This document shows positions 16,522-24,243 of a DNA stretch of 37,767 bases, one piece after another. Source of the stretch: an uncultured Alphaproteobacteria bacterium. Its GTDB lineage: Bacteria; Pseudomonadota; Alphaproteobacteria; Caulobacterales; Hyphomonadaceae. The notes beneath the pieces are model-generated. The model did not search any database and had not been told where the DNA came from. It saw only the letters and a program-made list of their open reading frames with translations. Position numbers and translations under genes: made by a program. The first letter of the stretch is position 1. Each line of letters starts with the position of its first letter. The stretch spans positions 1-37,767 of the forward strand of contig CAIKWZ010000074.1 of the NCBI GenBank assembly GCA_903831255.1, read 5' to 3'.

Positions 16522-17322
16522 ATGAGAGTTCGTGTCGGATATCGCTTCAGACAGGTCGGGTTTTTCGGCGTTCTCGCGCTGTTCGGCGCTGGCGTCGTTC
16601 CGGCTGGGGCCCAGCAGGCGGCTCGCCCCCAGCCATCGTCTCCGTCGTCCGTTCCGCGCTCCGACGCTGCCATCTCCCTTTCGGGCTCGCGGCGCGCGCT
16701 GAACCCGGGGGCGGCGAAGTATGAGGATACCGTCTCCCAGCGGAGTTTTGTCCTTGATAGGTCCGGGGATGAGCCTCTGATCAAGTTCGAGGATAGTCCC
16801 GAGGTTTATGCGCTGAGATCGACGACTGCTCAGAGGGGCGATGCGTTCCTTCGCTCTGACGCCGGCGATCTCATCCTTCGGGTGACCGAGCTCGGCAATG
16901 TCATTTCCTATCTGGGAAACAAGGATGGGGCCCCTGCCGATATTGCCGGGGCGGCGGCGCCGCTTGATGCGCCTGCGATGCCGGCCTCGCTGACCGATCG
17001 TGTGAAGGAAGCCGCTGCCCGGCTTTCAGAAATGGTCGGGCGGGATGTGACGATCTTTGGGGCAGGTGCGTTTTCCCGTCAGGAGGCCTGGGCCTCGGAT
17101 GCCCTGATGGTTGCGGTTTTCGGGGTAGAGCGCGCTGTGAAGGTCTCTCCGGTCGACGCGCGGCGTCTCACCGCAGTCCGTCTGGTGCGGGCGTCCCAGC
17201 CGCGCGCGGTTTTTTCAGAGGGAGAGCTGGTTCTCGAGCTTAGCCCGGAGGAGGGTTATGCGGGCCGTCCATCCTCCGAGGCCATCGCTGAGGCCGTGAC
17301 GGTTTCCCGGCGAGGCCGTTAA
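16522..17322 (+). CDS. Exported protein of unknown function (possibly DUF4908)
   Basis: A 266-residue protein with a clear signal peptide (GVLALFGAGVVPAGA, probable cut after residue 30), then a low-complexity Pro/Ser linker. The mature part has FEDSPEVYALR and GDAFLRSDAGDLILRVTELG, which resemble, from memory, the caulobacterial DUF4908 family. A second half (about 150-266) is rich in short strands and helices without known catalytic motifs. It is monocistronic: 109 bp after phaB and convergent with gloB. A TTGACA at 16464-16469 followed 17 bp later by AAAATT may be its promoter. Periplasmic location is inferred from the signal peptide. Confidence 0.78.
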   Translation: MRVRVGYRFRQVGFFGVLALFGAGVVPAGAQQAARPQPSSPSSVPRSDAAISLSGSRRALNPGAAKYEDTVSQRSFVLDRSGDEPLIKFEDSPEVYALRSTTAQRGDAFLRSDAGDLILRVTELGNVISYLGNKDGAPADIAGAAAPLDAPAMPASLTDRVKEAAARLSEMVGRDVTIFGAGAFSRQEAWASDALMVAVFGVERAVKVSPVDARRLTAVRLVRASQPRAVFSEGELVLELSPEEGYAGRPSSEAIAEAVTVSRRGR

Positions 17323-17345
17323 GGCTGGGCTCTGCCGGGACGTTG

Positions 17346-18128
17346 TCAGAACCGGTTTTTTCGTTCCCGGATCTCGGCGAAGGTCCCGACTTCATCACCT
17401 GGCTGGCCGGCCGTGGCCTGAAGTCTCCGGTCATCCGCCCGCAAAAAGGGGTTGGTGTTCTTCTCCCGATCAAGACGGGTAGGAACGGTGGGCCGACCCA
17501 GCGAACGCTGCTCCCGGATCTCGGAGGCGTAGGCCTGAAGTTCGGCGTTGTCCGGATCGACGCTGAGAGCGAATGCGGCGTTAGCGGCTGTGTACTCATG
17601 GGCGCAGTAGATGAGTGTCTCTCCCGGCAGGGACCTGAGCTTTTGAAGGCTGGTCCACATCTGGGCCGGCGTTCCCTCAAAGAGGCGTCCGCATCCCAGA
17701 GCGAAGAGAGTATCGCCCACAAAGGCCAGATTGGCGGCGTCGACGATGTAGACCACATGTCCCGCCGTGTGGCCGGGTGTGTCCAGTACACGCGCCGTGA
17801 CGTCGCCAAGGCGGATGACGTCGCCCTCTTCAACGCATGTATCGAGGCTCCTGATCCTGTCCTCCTCGCCTCTTGGACCATAGATCACACAGCCGGTCGC
17901 CTCACGTATCGCGGCGTTGCCTCCAGCGTGGTCCGGGTGCCAGTGAGTGTTCCAGATCTGGGTGATCCGCCAGCCCAGTTTGGACGCCTCGCCGAGAATT
18001 ACCGCTGGATCAGGGGTGTCTATGCAGGCGGTTTCACCCGTTGACGGGTCGTGCAGGAGGAAACCGTAATTGTCCTTCAGGCATGGAAACTGGTGAACAA
18101 TCGGACGTGCTGGCGGGTTGGTGAACAC
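17346..18128 (-). CDS. gloB: Hydroxyacylglutathione hydrolase (glyoxalase II) GloB
   Basis: Hydrolyses S-lactoylglutathione to lactate and glutathione in methylglyoxal detoxification. Metallo-beta-lactamase fold with the binuclear site THWHPDHAGG (His62, His64, Asp66, His67), LDTPGHTAGHVVY, FVGDTLFALGCGRLFEG and CAHEYTAAN. The C-terminal glyoxalase II domain ends with KNTNPFLR, the glutathione-binding region. GTG 18128 is preferred (260 residues): GGAG/AAAGG lies 6-12 bases upstream. GTG 18155 would add nine residues encoded by the Shine-Dalgarno hairpin itself. It is divergent from a methyltransferase gene. Confidence 0.95.
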   Translation of the reverse strand: MFTNPPARPIVHQFPCLKDNYGFLLHDPSTGETACIDTPDPAVILGEASKLGWRITQIWNTHWHPDHAGGNAAIREATGCVIYGPRGEEDRIRSLDTCVEEGDVIRLGDVTARVLDTPGHTAGHVVYIVDAANLAFVGDTLFALGCGRLFEGTPAQMWTSLQKLRSLPGETLIYCAHEYTAANAAFALSVDPDNAELQAYASEIREQRSLGRPTVPTRLDREKNTNPFLRADDRRLQATAGQPGDEVGTFAEIRERKNRF

Positions 18129-18131
18129 GGA

Positions 18132-18150
18132 TTTACCTTTCTCCGGTAAA
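18132..18150. promoter_or_regulatory. Inverted repeat placing the gloB Shine-Dalgarno in a hairpin loop
   Basis: TTTACC (18132-18137) and GGTAAA (18145-18150) form a perfect 6-bp inverted repeat with a 7-nt centre. In the gloB mRNA the loop is GGAGAAA, the likely ribosome-binding site, and the stem ends 3 bases before the GTG start. It may be an operator for the divergent pair or an RNA element affecting gloB translation. Confidence 0.45.
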
Positions 18151-18200
18151 GACACGCCGCTGGGATGAATACTTCATACCGGCCTGTCAGGCGGAATATC

Positions 18201-18929
18201 ATGCGGACCGACATTGATCGACTGCAGACCTTTTATGCCTCTCCCCTCGGGCGGATGGCAGAGGAGATGATGGCCCGCCGCATTGCGACCCTATGGCCCG
18301 ACGTCCGGGATCTTGACGTTCTGGGGTATGGGCATGCCGATGGCCTCCTCGAGCCGTTTCGGCCCCAGGCGCGGCGAGTGGTGTCGGCTTCTCCAGATGC
18401 CCAGGGTATTGTCCGCTGGCCGGCAGACGACCGTTGCGCATGCGCCCTCGTCGATGAGGAGCGTCTTCCGTTTCGGGATAGTCTGTTTGACCGGCTGATC
18501 GTCTGTCACGGTCTGGAGGAGGCGGAAGGGCCTCGGCGGCTTCTGAGGGAGCTGTGGAGGATCAGCGCTCCGGAGGCTCGGATTCTCGTGATCGTCTCTC
18601 ATCGGCGCGGGCTCTGGGCCAGAGCCGAAGCCACCCCCTTTGGTCACGGTCAGCCCTACACCCGGCTTCAGCTGTATCGGCTGCTTGAGGCGGCTATGTT
18701 CCAGCCGACCGCGTCGGCCCGCGTCCTCTACGCTCCGCCGCTGGGCTGGCCGATGATCACCTCGGCGGGAGAGGCATGGGAGCGCATCGGATCCACCCTG
18801 TGGTCGAGCTTCGGCGGGGTTCTGATGATCGAGGCGGTCAAGCGGTTGCATATCGAGCCAGGAGGGGCTCGGCAGCCGGTAAAGCGGCGGGTCAAGCTCC
18901 CGCTCGCCTCGCAGCTTCCGAGAGGTTGA
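18201..18929 (+). CDS. SAM-dependent methyltransferase-like protein beside gloB
   Basis: A 242-residue class I methyltransferase-like protein. It begins DIDRLQTFYASPLGRMAEEM, the N terminus typical of the alphaproteobacterial family encoded next to gloB. The Rossmann core is DLDVLGYGHADGLL (a degenerate SAM loop in place of GxGxG), then ALVDEERLPFRDSLFDRLIVCHGLEEAEGPRRLLREL (motifs II-III; two stretches, as in Methyltransf_11). ATG 18201 has AGGCGGA 6 bases upstream and fits the family start; ATG 18165 is 12 codons earlier. The substrate is unknown. The P-II promoter overlaps its stop codon. Confidence 0.85.
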   Translation: MRTDIDRLQTFYASPLGRMAEEMMARRIATLWPDVRDLDVLGYGHADGLLEPFRPQARRVVSASPDAQGIVRWPADDRCACALVDEERLPFRDSLFDRLIVCHGLEEAEGPRRLLRELWRISAPEARILVIVSHRRGLWARAEATPFGHGQPYTRLQLYRLLEAAMFQPTASARVLYAPPLGWPMITSAGEAWERIGSTLWSSFGGVLMIEAVKRLHIEPGGARQPVKRRVKLPLASQLPRG

Positions 18930-18954
18930 CAACGGACCGACAAAGATGTTTAAG
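18926..18954 (+). promoter_or_regulatory. Sigma-70 type promoter of the P-II gene
   Basis: TTGACA (18926-18931), a spacer of exactly 17 bp, then TTTAAG (18949-18954), 72 bp before the P-II ATG. This is the best housekeeping-type promoter I see in the window. The -35 box overlaps the stop codon of the preceding gene. No sigma-54 site was recognised. Confidence 0.65.
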
Positions 18955-19026
18955 GTGTGTAAGTGAAGTAAGTTGTCCATTTCGCAAACCACCATCGACA
19001 TTCGTCAATCAGGAAAGGGTCCGTCC

Positions 19027-19371
19027 ATGAAATACGTCACCGCCATCTTCAAACCCAGTCGTCTGGACGCTGTTCTTGACGCCGTGACCGCTGCCGGCGC
19101 TTCGGGCGTGACGGTGACGGAAGTTCGGGGCTACGGTCGCCAGCAGGGCAAGACCGAGGTCTATCGCGGAGCAGAGTACGAAGTGCGTCTTCTGCCGAAA
19201 GTCCGTATCGAGATCGCGGCCACCGACGAGACCGTTGAAAAGATCGTCGACGCCATCGTCGCGTCGGCCAACACCAGCAAGATCGGCGACGGCAAGATCT
19301 TCGTCATGGATCTTGAGGCCGTTACGCGGATCAGGACGGGTGAGAAGAACGAATCGGCCCTGACCTCGTAA
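19027..19371 (+). CDS. Nitrogen regulatory protein P-II (GlnB/GlnK family)
   Basis: A small trimeric signal protein that senses 2-oxoglutarate and ATP/ADP and controls nitrogen assimilation partners. The 114 residues align without gaps to E. coli GlnB at the N-terminal half: KPSRLD (9-14), TVTEVRGYGRQQG (29-41) and the T-loop TEVYRGAEY with the uridylylation Tyr51. The signature KIGDGKIFVMD and RIRTGE follow. No glnA or amtB is adjacent; a strong terminator follows at once, so it is a single-gene unit and cannot be assigned to glnB or glnK by context. Shine-Dalgarno GGAAAGGG is present. Confidence 0.96.
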   Translation: MKYVTAIFKPSRLDAVLDAVTAAGASGVTVTEVRGYGRQQGKTEVYRGAEYEVRLLPKVRIEIAATDETVEKIVDAIVASANTSKIGDGKIFVMDLEAVTRIRTGEKNESALTS

Positions 19372-19412
19372 CAGAGTGATCGGCAGTTTCAGTCATTCCC
19401 TGAAATAATGTC

Positions 19413-19439
19413 GCGCCCTCCCGTTTGTCGGGAGGGCGC
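19413..19439 (+). terminator. Rho-independent terminator between the P-II gene and metW
   Basis: Perfect 11-bp stem GCGCCCTCCCG / CGGGAGGGCGC with a 5-nt loop (TTTGT), followed on the plus strand by TCTTCATTTT. It lies 41 bp after the P-II stop and 4 bp from the end of convergent metW, so it may serve both directions. Confidence 0.85.
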
Positions 19440-19442
19440 TCT

Positions 19443-20114
19443 TCATTTTCCGGTCAGGAGCGGTCCGGCTGAGGCGCTTTTCAGCGCGGCAAGGCGTTCG
19501 CCTCGCTCCAGAACAAACACGAGTTCTTCAGCGGTCCAGTTGAACCGGGTAAGCGACCGTCTGTCCCCGGTTGCCCCGCTGGCGGCGGTGATGGCGGTCA
19601 GCGACAGGCCGACCTCTTCGGCCAGCTCAGCCATATCCCTCGCCGTGCAGGGCCTGCGGGCGCCGTCGGACCACCACGCACGGTTGGCTCCCAGCGCTGG
19701 AATGCGTCCCGAGGTCAGGAGCGAGGCGCGGACACGCCAGTGTCCATAGTTTCGGAACGACACGATGACCCTGCGCGCGATCCTCGAGAGTTCGCCGAGG
19801 ACGAACTTCGGTCGCGCCATTTCCTGGATGGTCTTGGAAAGGATGGCCGCATCGAACGCATCATCAGGATAAACCGGGAGGTCTCTGTCGGCGTCTCCCT
19901 GCACGACCGCCAATCCCTTTGCCACGCAGCGGTTCACGCCGGTCTGTTCAACCTCGAGTCCGCGTGTCCGTGCGCCGCGGTCCTGCTGGAGCAGCTCCAT
20001 CAGTTGTCCATCCCCGCACCCGACGTCGAGTACAAGTTCTCCAGGCCGGATATGGCGCGAGATCGCGAGGTGATCGGCCCGGCGGGCTGTAGAGGGTCGT
20101 GCGGTTCCGGTCAT
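19443..20114 (-). CDS. metW: Methionine biosynthesis protein MetW
   Basis: A 223-residue methyltransferase-fold protein that partners MetX in the acylhomoserine step of methionine synthesis in many proteobacteria. The SAM-type loop [15 protein letters not shown] (residues 28-42) is intact. [17 protein letters not shown] and [15 protein letters not shown] are typical MetW segments, followed by [12 protein letters not shown]. Its ATG overlaps the metX stop by 4 bp (ATGA), so it is translationally coupled. The terminator at 19413-19439 ends the operon. Confidence 0.95.
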   Translation of the reverse strand: MTGTARPSTARRADHLAISRHIRPGELVLDVGCGDGQLMELLQQDRGARTRGLEVEQTGVNRCVAKGLAVVQGDADRDLPVYPDDAFDAAILSKTIQEMARPKFVLGELSRIARRVIVSFRNYGHWRVRASLLTSGRIPALGANRAWWSDGARRPCTARDMAELAEEVGLSLTAITAASGATGDRRSLTRFNWTAEELVFVLERGERLAALKSASAGPLLTGK

Positions 20115-21277
20115 GATCGCGGCATCCGGGGCGGGAGGCCTCTGGCCTCTGCGGCAGCGTCGACGAATCCGGTGACCGCCGCCTCGAAATCCGGTTCCTC
20201 GAGCAGGAAAGCGTCATGTCCCTTGTCTGTTTCGATCGACACGTAGGAGGTTTCGCAACCCGCCGCGTTGAGCGCCCGAACCAGGTCACGGGATTCCTCC
20301 GGCGTGTAATGCCAGTCCGATGAGAAGGAGAAGACGCAAAATCGGGTCGAGAGCCCCCGAAAAGCGTTGGCCAGGACCCCGCCATGATCGGCCGCGAGGT
20401 CGAAGTAATCCATGGCCCGGGTGATGTAGAGATAGGAATTGGCGTCGAAGCGATCGACAAAACTTTGTCCCTGATGACGCAGATAGCTCTCGATCTGGAA
20501 GTCGGCGTCGAAGCCGAACCCGACCGACTGCCGGTCCTGCAGGCGACGGTCGAACTTTCTCTTGAGCGCTGCCTCGGAGACATAGGTGATGTGGGCCGCC
20601 ATGCGCGCGACGGCGAGACCGCGGTCCGGGCGGCGTCCCTCCGCGAGATAGGCCCCCTCGCGCCAGTTCGGATCCGCCATGATCGCCTGGCGTCCAACTT
20701 CGTAAAAGCCGATATTCTGGGCCGATTGTCGGCCCGCTGATGCGATCGGAATGGCTGCGAAGACGCGGTTTCTGGCCTGAACAGTCCATTGAAGGACCTG
20801 CATGCCCCCAATCGATCCCCCGAGGGCCAGGAAGACGTCCTCGACGCCGAGTTGATCGATCAGCGCTATCTGCGCCCGGACCATGTCTGCGATCGTGATA
20901 TGCGGAAATTCGGCGCCCCAAACCGACCCGTTGGATCGGATCGAGGCTGGACCCGTCGAGCCCATGCATCCGCCGAGCACATTCGTCGCCACGACAAAAA
21001 ACCGGTCCGTATCGATCGGTTTGCCGGGACCCACCATGCGCGGCCACCATGCAGGTCGGCCCGTGATCGGGTTGTCGCTGGCCACGAACTGATCGCCCGT
21101 CAGCGCGTGGCAGATGATCACCACATTGTCCTTGCGCGGGGACATCTCTCCCCATGTCTCGTAAGCGATCTCCACACTGTCGAGCATACGCCCGCTGTCC
21201 AGCCTCAACGGTTGGTCGGGTGTGGCGATCACAAGGCGGCGGAGGCCGTCGGCGCTGCGAAGGTCAGAAGCGGTCAT
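20111..21277 (-). CDS. metX: Homoserine O-acyltransferase MetX
   Basis: Alpha/beta-hydrolase enzyme that acylates homoserine from acetyl-CoA (or succinyl-CoA in some members), committing it to methionine. 388 residues. Family motifs: CHALTGDQF, the [14 protein letters not shown] segment, [12 protein letters not shown], the nucleophile elbow LGGSIGGMQ (Ser155), and the catalytic His354 in TDKGHDAFL; the Asp is probably in FSSDWHY. Acetyl or succinyl preference cannot be set by eye. First gene of metX-metW, divergent from the aromatic amino acid operon. Confidence 0.95.
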   Translation of the reverse strand: MTASDLRSADGLRRLVIATPDQPLRLDSGRMLDSVEIAYETWGEMSPRKDNVVIICHALTGDQFVASDNPITGRPAWWPRMVGPGKPIDTDRFFVVATNVLGGCMGSTGPASIRSNGSVWGAEFPHITIADMVRAQIALIDQLGVEDVFLALGGSIGGMQVLQWTVQARNRVFAAIPIASAGRQSAQNIGFYEVGRQAIMADPNWREGAYLAEGRRPDRGLAVARMAAHITYVSEAALKRKFDRRLQDRQSVGFGFDADFQIESYLRHQGQSFVDRFDANSYLYITRAMDYFDLAADHGGVLANAFRGLSTRFCVFSFSSDWHYTPEESRDLVRALNAAGCETSYVSIETDKGHDAFLLEEPDFEAAVTGFVDAAAEARGLPPRMPRS

Positions 21278-21403
21278 GCGGACAAACTAGTGGGTTGGCC
21301 GGGATGGGAGAAGGCGTCTGCGGAGATAAAATTTTAAGGCCGCCGAAAGTGCGATCTGGTATGACTGTCTCGCCTGGGGGGGCGCATAACGCGGAGGGGT
21401 GTC
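21278..21403. promoter_or_regulatory. Divergent metX / chorismate-mutase-like promoter region
   Basis: 126 bp between divergent starts. An AT-rich palindromic core AAAATTTT (about 21328-21335) stands out in GC-rich DNA and could supply -10 elements in either direction. I looked for a SAM-II or related riboswitch upstream of metX and could not match one. GGAGGGG lies just before ATG 21404. Confidence 0.4.
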
Positions 21404-22165
21404 ATGGACCCTGAGACTGTTGAGACGGCTATTGAAGAGGCTGACAAGCGCCTGGTGGCGGCGATCGCCGAGCGTCTGGCGCTCGCGGCGTCGGAGGTTG
21501 CGTCCGCCCTTCCTGTCTCCCCGGCGCAGGACGCCGCCGTTGTGCGCAGGCTGACCCGAATGACGAGCGCGCCGCCCGACACCGTGGCGCGGCTCTGGCG
21601 CGCGCTTTCGGGGGATATCTGGGTCACACGAGGCCTGAAAGCTGTCTATGTCGCGGGCGGAGACCCTGCTCAGCTCCTTCTCGGCGCCCGGGGATATTTC
21701 GGCTTCGGCGTCAACGTGATTCAGGTTCTGGACATTCGCGAGGCACTCGAAAAGGCCGACAACGCGTCGGACATCCTCGCCTGCCTGCCATGGCCGGAGA
21801 ACGCCGGACCGGGGCAATGGTGGCCGATGCTCAATGAAAACCGCTTCCGGTCTTTGTCGATCCTCGCCGGGTGGCCCAATCTTCCGGGGTCGCCCTCGGA
21901 CGTTCCGAAGGTCGCTATTGTCGGAAAGCTTCCGCAGGAGCCTTCGGGCGAGGACGATATGCTCGCAACCGCTCACGACGACGCCTTCGGCGCCGAACGA
22001 TGTCTGCAGATGGCGAGATTATCCGGGGAAGTCGTGGCCCGGGCCCGATCCCTCGCCCTGATCAGGCTTAGGGAGTTCGTTCCCGCCGATGACCATCGCC
22101 TCGATATCGCGCGCAAGGCGGGACTGGACGGCCTGCGCATAGTCGGGGTACGGCCTCGTCCGTGA
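21404..22165 (+). CDS. Chorismate-mutase-like protein, catalytic residues degenerate
   Basis: A 253-residue protein. Residues 1-75 have the helical pattern of an AroQ chorismate mutase (ADKRLVAAIAERLALAASEV), aligned by eye to the E. coli mutase-P domain. Of the key residues, only the Arg28 equivalent (Arg24) is kept; the Arg11 position is Glu7, the Lys39 position is Ala35, and the Arg51/Glu52 pair becomes Gln42/Asp43. Residues 76-180 are unlike a mutase; NENRFRSLSIL and KVAIVGKLP loosely recall the TRF region and start of the ACT domain in prephenate dehydratase. It precedes hisC and tyrC, so an aromatic role is likely. Whether it is an enzyme is uncertain. Confidence 0.78.
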   Translation: MDPETVETAIEEADKRLVAAIAERLALAASEVASALPVSPAQDAAVVRRLTRMTSAPPDTVARLWRALSGDIWVTRGLKAVYVAGGDPAQLLLGARGYFGFGVNVIQVLDIREALEKADNASDILACLPWPENAGPGQWWPMLNENRFRSLSILAGWPNLPGSPSDVPKVAIVGKLPQEPSGEDDMLATAHDDAFGAERCLQMARLSGEVVARARSLALIRLREFVPADDHRLDIARKAGLDGLRIVGVRPRP

Positions 22166-22186
22166 CGCTTGCAACACGGTGACGCC

Positions 22187-23284
22187 ATGGTCGACAGGCC
22201 CCAGCCACTTCCCCAGCTCTCCGGCGTGCGGCCGTATGTTCCGGGCGAGGCTCCCAAGCCCGGGGCAGGGCGAACGTTCAAGCAGGCTTCGAACGAAAAC
22301 CCCCTCGGAGCGTCGCCGCAGGCTCAGCAGGCCTTCTCAGCTCTCGCCGGACGCCTGGAGATCTATCCAGACGGCGGCGCCGCGGCCTTGAAGGCGGCCA
22401 TAGCGGCGCGTCATGGCCTTGACCCGGCCCGTCTGATTCTCGGCGCCGGGTCGGATGAGATTTTTCTGATGCTCGGAAGAGCCTATCTTGCTCCGGGTAC
22501 GGAGATGATATGCACGCGCCATGCGTTCGCGATATTCGCGATCATCGGTCAGCAGCAGGGAGCGACCGTCATTGAGGTCGAGGAGCGCGACTTCAGGGCG
22601 GATGTCGACCTGATTCTTGCGTCGCTGACCCCGCGGACCCGGATCGTCTGGCTCGCCAATCCCAACAACCCGACCGGCACTTATCTGCCTTTTGACGAGA
22701 TCAAGCGTCTGCATGCCGGGCTTCCTGGAAACGTTCTTCTTGTCCTCGACGGCGCCTATGCGGAGTTCGTTCGTCGCAATGACTATGCCGCCGGTCTTGA
22801 GTTGGCGGCGGAACATGAGAACGTCGTGATGACGCGGACTTTTTCCAAACTCTATGGTCTGGCCGGGTTGCGATTAGGATGGGGCTATGCGGCGCCTTCG
22901 ATTATCGACGCCCTGGAGCGGGTCCGCATGCCGTTCAACGTCAATCTCGCGGCCCAGGCTGCCGGTGTCGCCGCCCTCGAGGACGAAGCCTTCACCCGGA
23001 TGTCTCTGGAGCACAATGATCGTGAGCTGGCCCGGCTGACCGAAGGGTTGAGGGCGCTCGGACTGGAGGTTCCCGACAGCGTGGGAAATTTCGTCGTGGC
23101 GCGCTTCCCCCAGGAGCCCGGACGCACGGCGCAGGACGCCCTGGCGTTCATGAAAAACAGGGGAGTGACCCTCAGAGGCCTGGCCGGCTATCGGATGCCT
23201 GAGCATTTGAGGATTTCCGTTGGCGTAGTCGAGGGAAATGACGCGGTTCTAGAGGGTCTGGCGGAGTTTCTGGCGCAAAAATGA
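22187..23284 (+). CDS. hisC: Histidinol-phosphate / aromatic aminotransferase, HisC family
   Basis: PLP-dependent class I aminotransferase of 365 residues. Motifs: RPYVPG, QASNENPLG (33-41), GSDEIF, WLANPNNPTG, LDGAYAEFV and the PLP lysine Lys221 in RTFSKLYGLAGLRLGW. Placed between a chorismate-mutase-like gene and tyrC, it probably works on aromatic keto acids or prephenate as well as, or in place of, histidinol phosphate; HisC enzymes are known to accept both. ATG 22187 has GGTGA upstream; a TTG at 22169 is in frame. It overlaps tyrC by 4 bp. Confidence 0.93.
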   Translation: MVDRPQPLPQLSGVRPYVPGEAPKPGAGRTFKQASNENPLGASPQAQQAFSALAGRLEIYPDGGAAALKAAIAARHGLDPARLILGAGSDEIFLMLGRAYLAPGTEMICTRHAFAIFAIIGQQQGATVIEVEERDFRADVDLILASLTPRTRIVWLANPNNPTGTYLPFDEIKRLHAGLPGNVLLVLDGAYAEFVRRNDYAAGLELAAEHENVVMTRTFSKLYGLAGLRLGWGYAAPSIIDALERVRMPFNVNLAAQAAGVAALEDEAFTRMSLEHNDRELARLTEGLRALGLEVPDSVGNFVVARFPQEPGRTAQDALAFMKNRGVTLRGLAGYRMPEHLRISVGVVEGNDAVLEGLAEFLAQK

Positions 23285-24234
23285 GCACCGCCCCATCATC
23301 CCCTCCGATCTTCGGTCGCATAGGCGTCATCGGGGTCGGTCTGATCGGTTCTTCTCTGGTGCGCGCAGCCATGGAGACCGGCGCAGCCCAAAGCGTATCT
23401 CTCTGGGATCAGGATCCTTCGACCCTCGCGCGCGCCGCTGAACTTGGCCTGGGCGAACCGGCGGCGTCGCTGGCGGAGGCTGTGTCTCAGGCGGATGCCG
23501 TCTTCCTTTGCATGCCGGTCGGTGCGTTGGCGACGACAGGCGCTTTGTGCGCGGGCTCGATGAAAGATGGCGCGATCCTGACGGACGTTGGATCCGTCAA
23601 GGCAAGCGTCGCGAAAGACCTGCGAACCCTTTCGCGTCCCGGGCTGCACGTCATACCGGGCCATCCGATCGCCGGCACAGAGAAGTCAGGGCCGGATGCG
23701 GGTTTCGCGTCCCTGTTTCGGGGACGGTGGTGCATCCTGACCCCGGAGCCGGACGGAGATAAGGACTATCTCTCGGCAGTGGAGGCTCTCACCCGCTTCT
23801 GGGAGCGTCTGGGATCCCGGGTCGAGCTCATGGATGCGGCGCGTCACGATCTGGTGCTCGCGATCACGAGCCATGTTCCTCACCTGATCGCGTACAATAT
23901 CTGCTCGACGGCTGCCGATCTTGAGGCCGTCACGCAGGGGGAGGTCGTCAAGTTTTCGGCCGCAGGATTTCGCGACTTCACGCGGATCGCCGCTTCGGAT
24001 CCCACAATGTGGCGCGATGTATTTCTGAACAATCGGGAAGCCGTGCTGGAAATTCTGGGCCGGTTCAATGAGGATCTTACGGCGCTCCAGCGGGCCATTC
24101 GTTGGGGGGAGGGAGATTTGCTTTTTGACGTCTTCACCCGGGCCCGAGGCGTGCGGCAGTCGATCATCGAAGCTGGTCAGGATACTGCCGCTCCGAACTT
24201 CGGCCGCGATGCTCCCGCCGAGCCCAAGCCCTGA
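23281..24234 (+). CDS. tyrC: Prephenate / arogenate dehydrogenase (TyrA/TyrC type)
   Basis: Oxidative decarboxylation of prephenate (or arogenate) on the way to tyrosine. 317 residues. N-terminal Rossmann domain with GVIGVGLIGSS (15-25) and WDQDP at the second strand; VFLCMPVGA; LTDVGSVKASV; the active-site segment HVIPGHPIAGTEKSG; then the all-helical C-terminal domain with TSHVPHLIAY and FRDFTRIAASDPTMW. There is no mutase or ACT domain attached. ATGA overlap with hisC. It is convergent with plsC, with only 9 bp between stops. Substrate choice (prephenate or arogenate) cannot be read from sequence. Confidence 0.93.
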   Translation: MSTAPSSPPIFGRIGVIGVGLIGSSLVRAAMETGAAQSVSLWDQDPSTLARAAELGLGEPAASLAEAVSQADAVFLCMPVGALATTGALCAGSMKDGAILTDVGSVKASVAKDLRTLSRPGLHVIPGHPIAGTEKSGPDAGFASLFRGRWCILTPEPDGDKDYLSAVEALTRFWERLGSRVELMDAARHDLVLAITSHVPHLIAYNICSTAADLEAVTQGEVVKFSAAGFRDFTRIAASDPTMWRDVFLNNREAVLEILGRFNEDLTALQRAIRWGEGDLLFDVFTRARGVRQSIIEAGQDTAAPNFGRDAPAEPKP

Positions 24235-24243
24235 GACCAACCA

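Noticed and set aside
21278-21403. Possible SAM-II or related riboswitch upstream of metX
   Set aside because: Alphaproteobacterial metX/metA leaders often carry one, but I could not match the conserved bases or pseudoknot. The region is only 126 bp and shared with a divergent gene.
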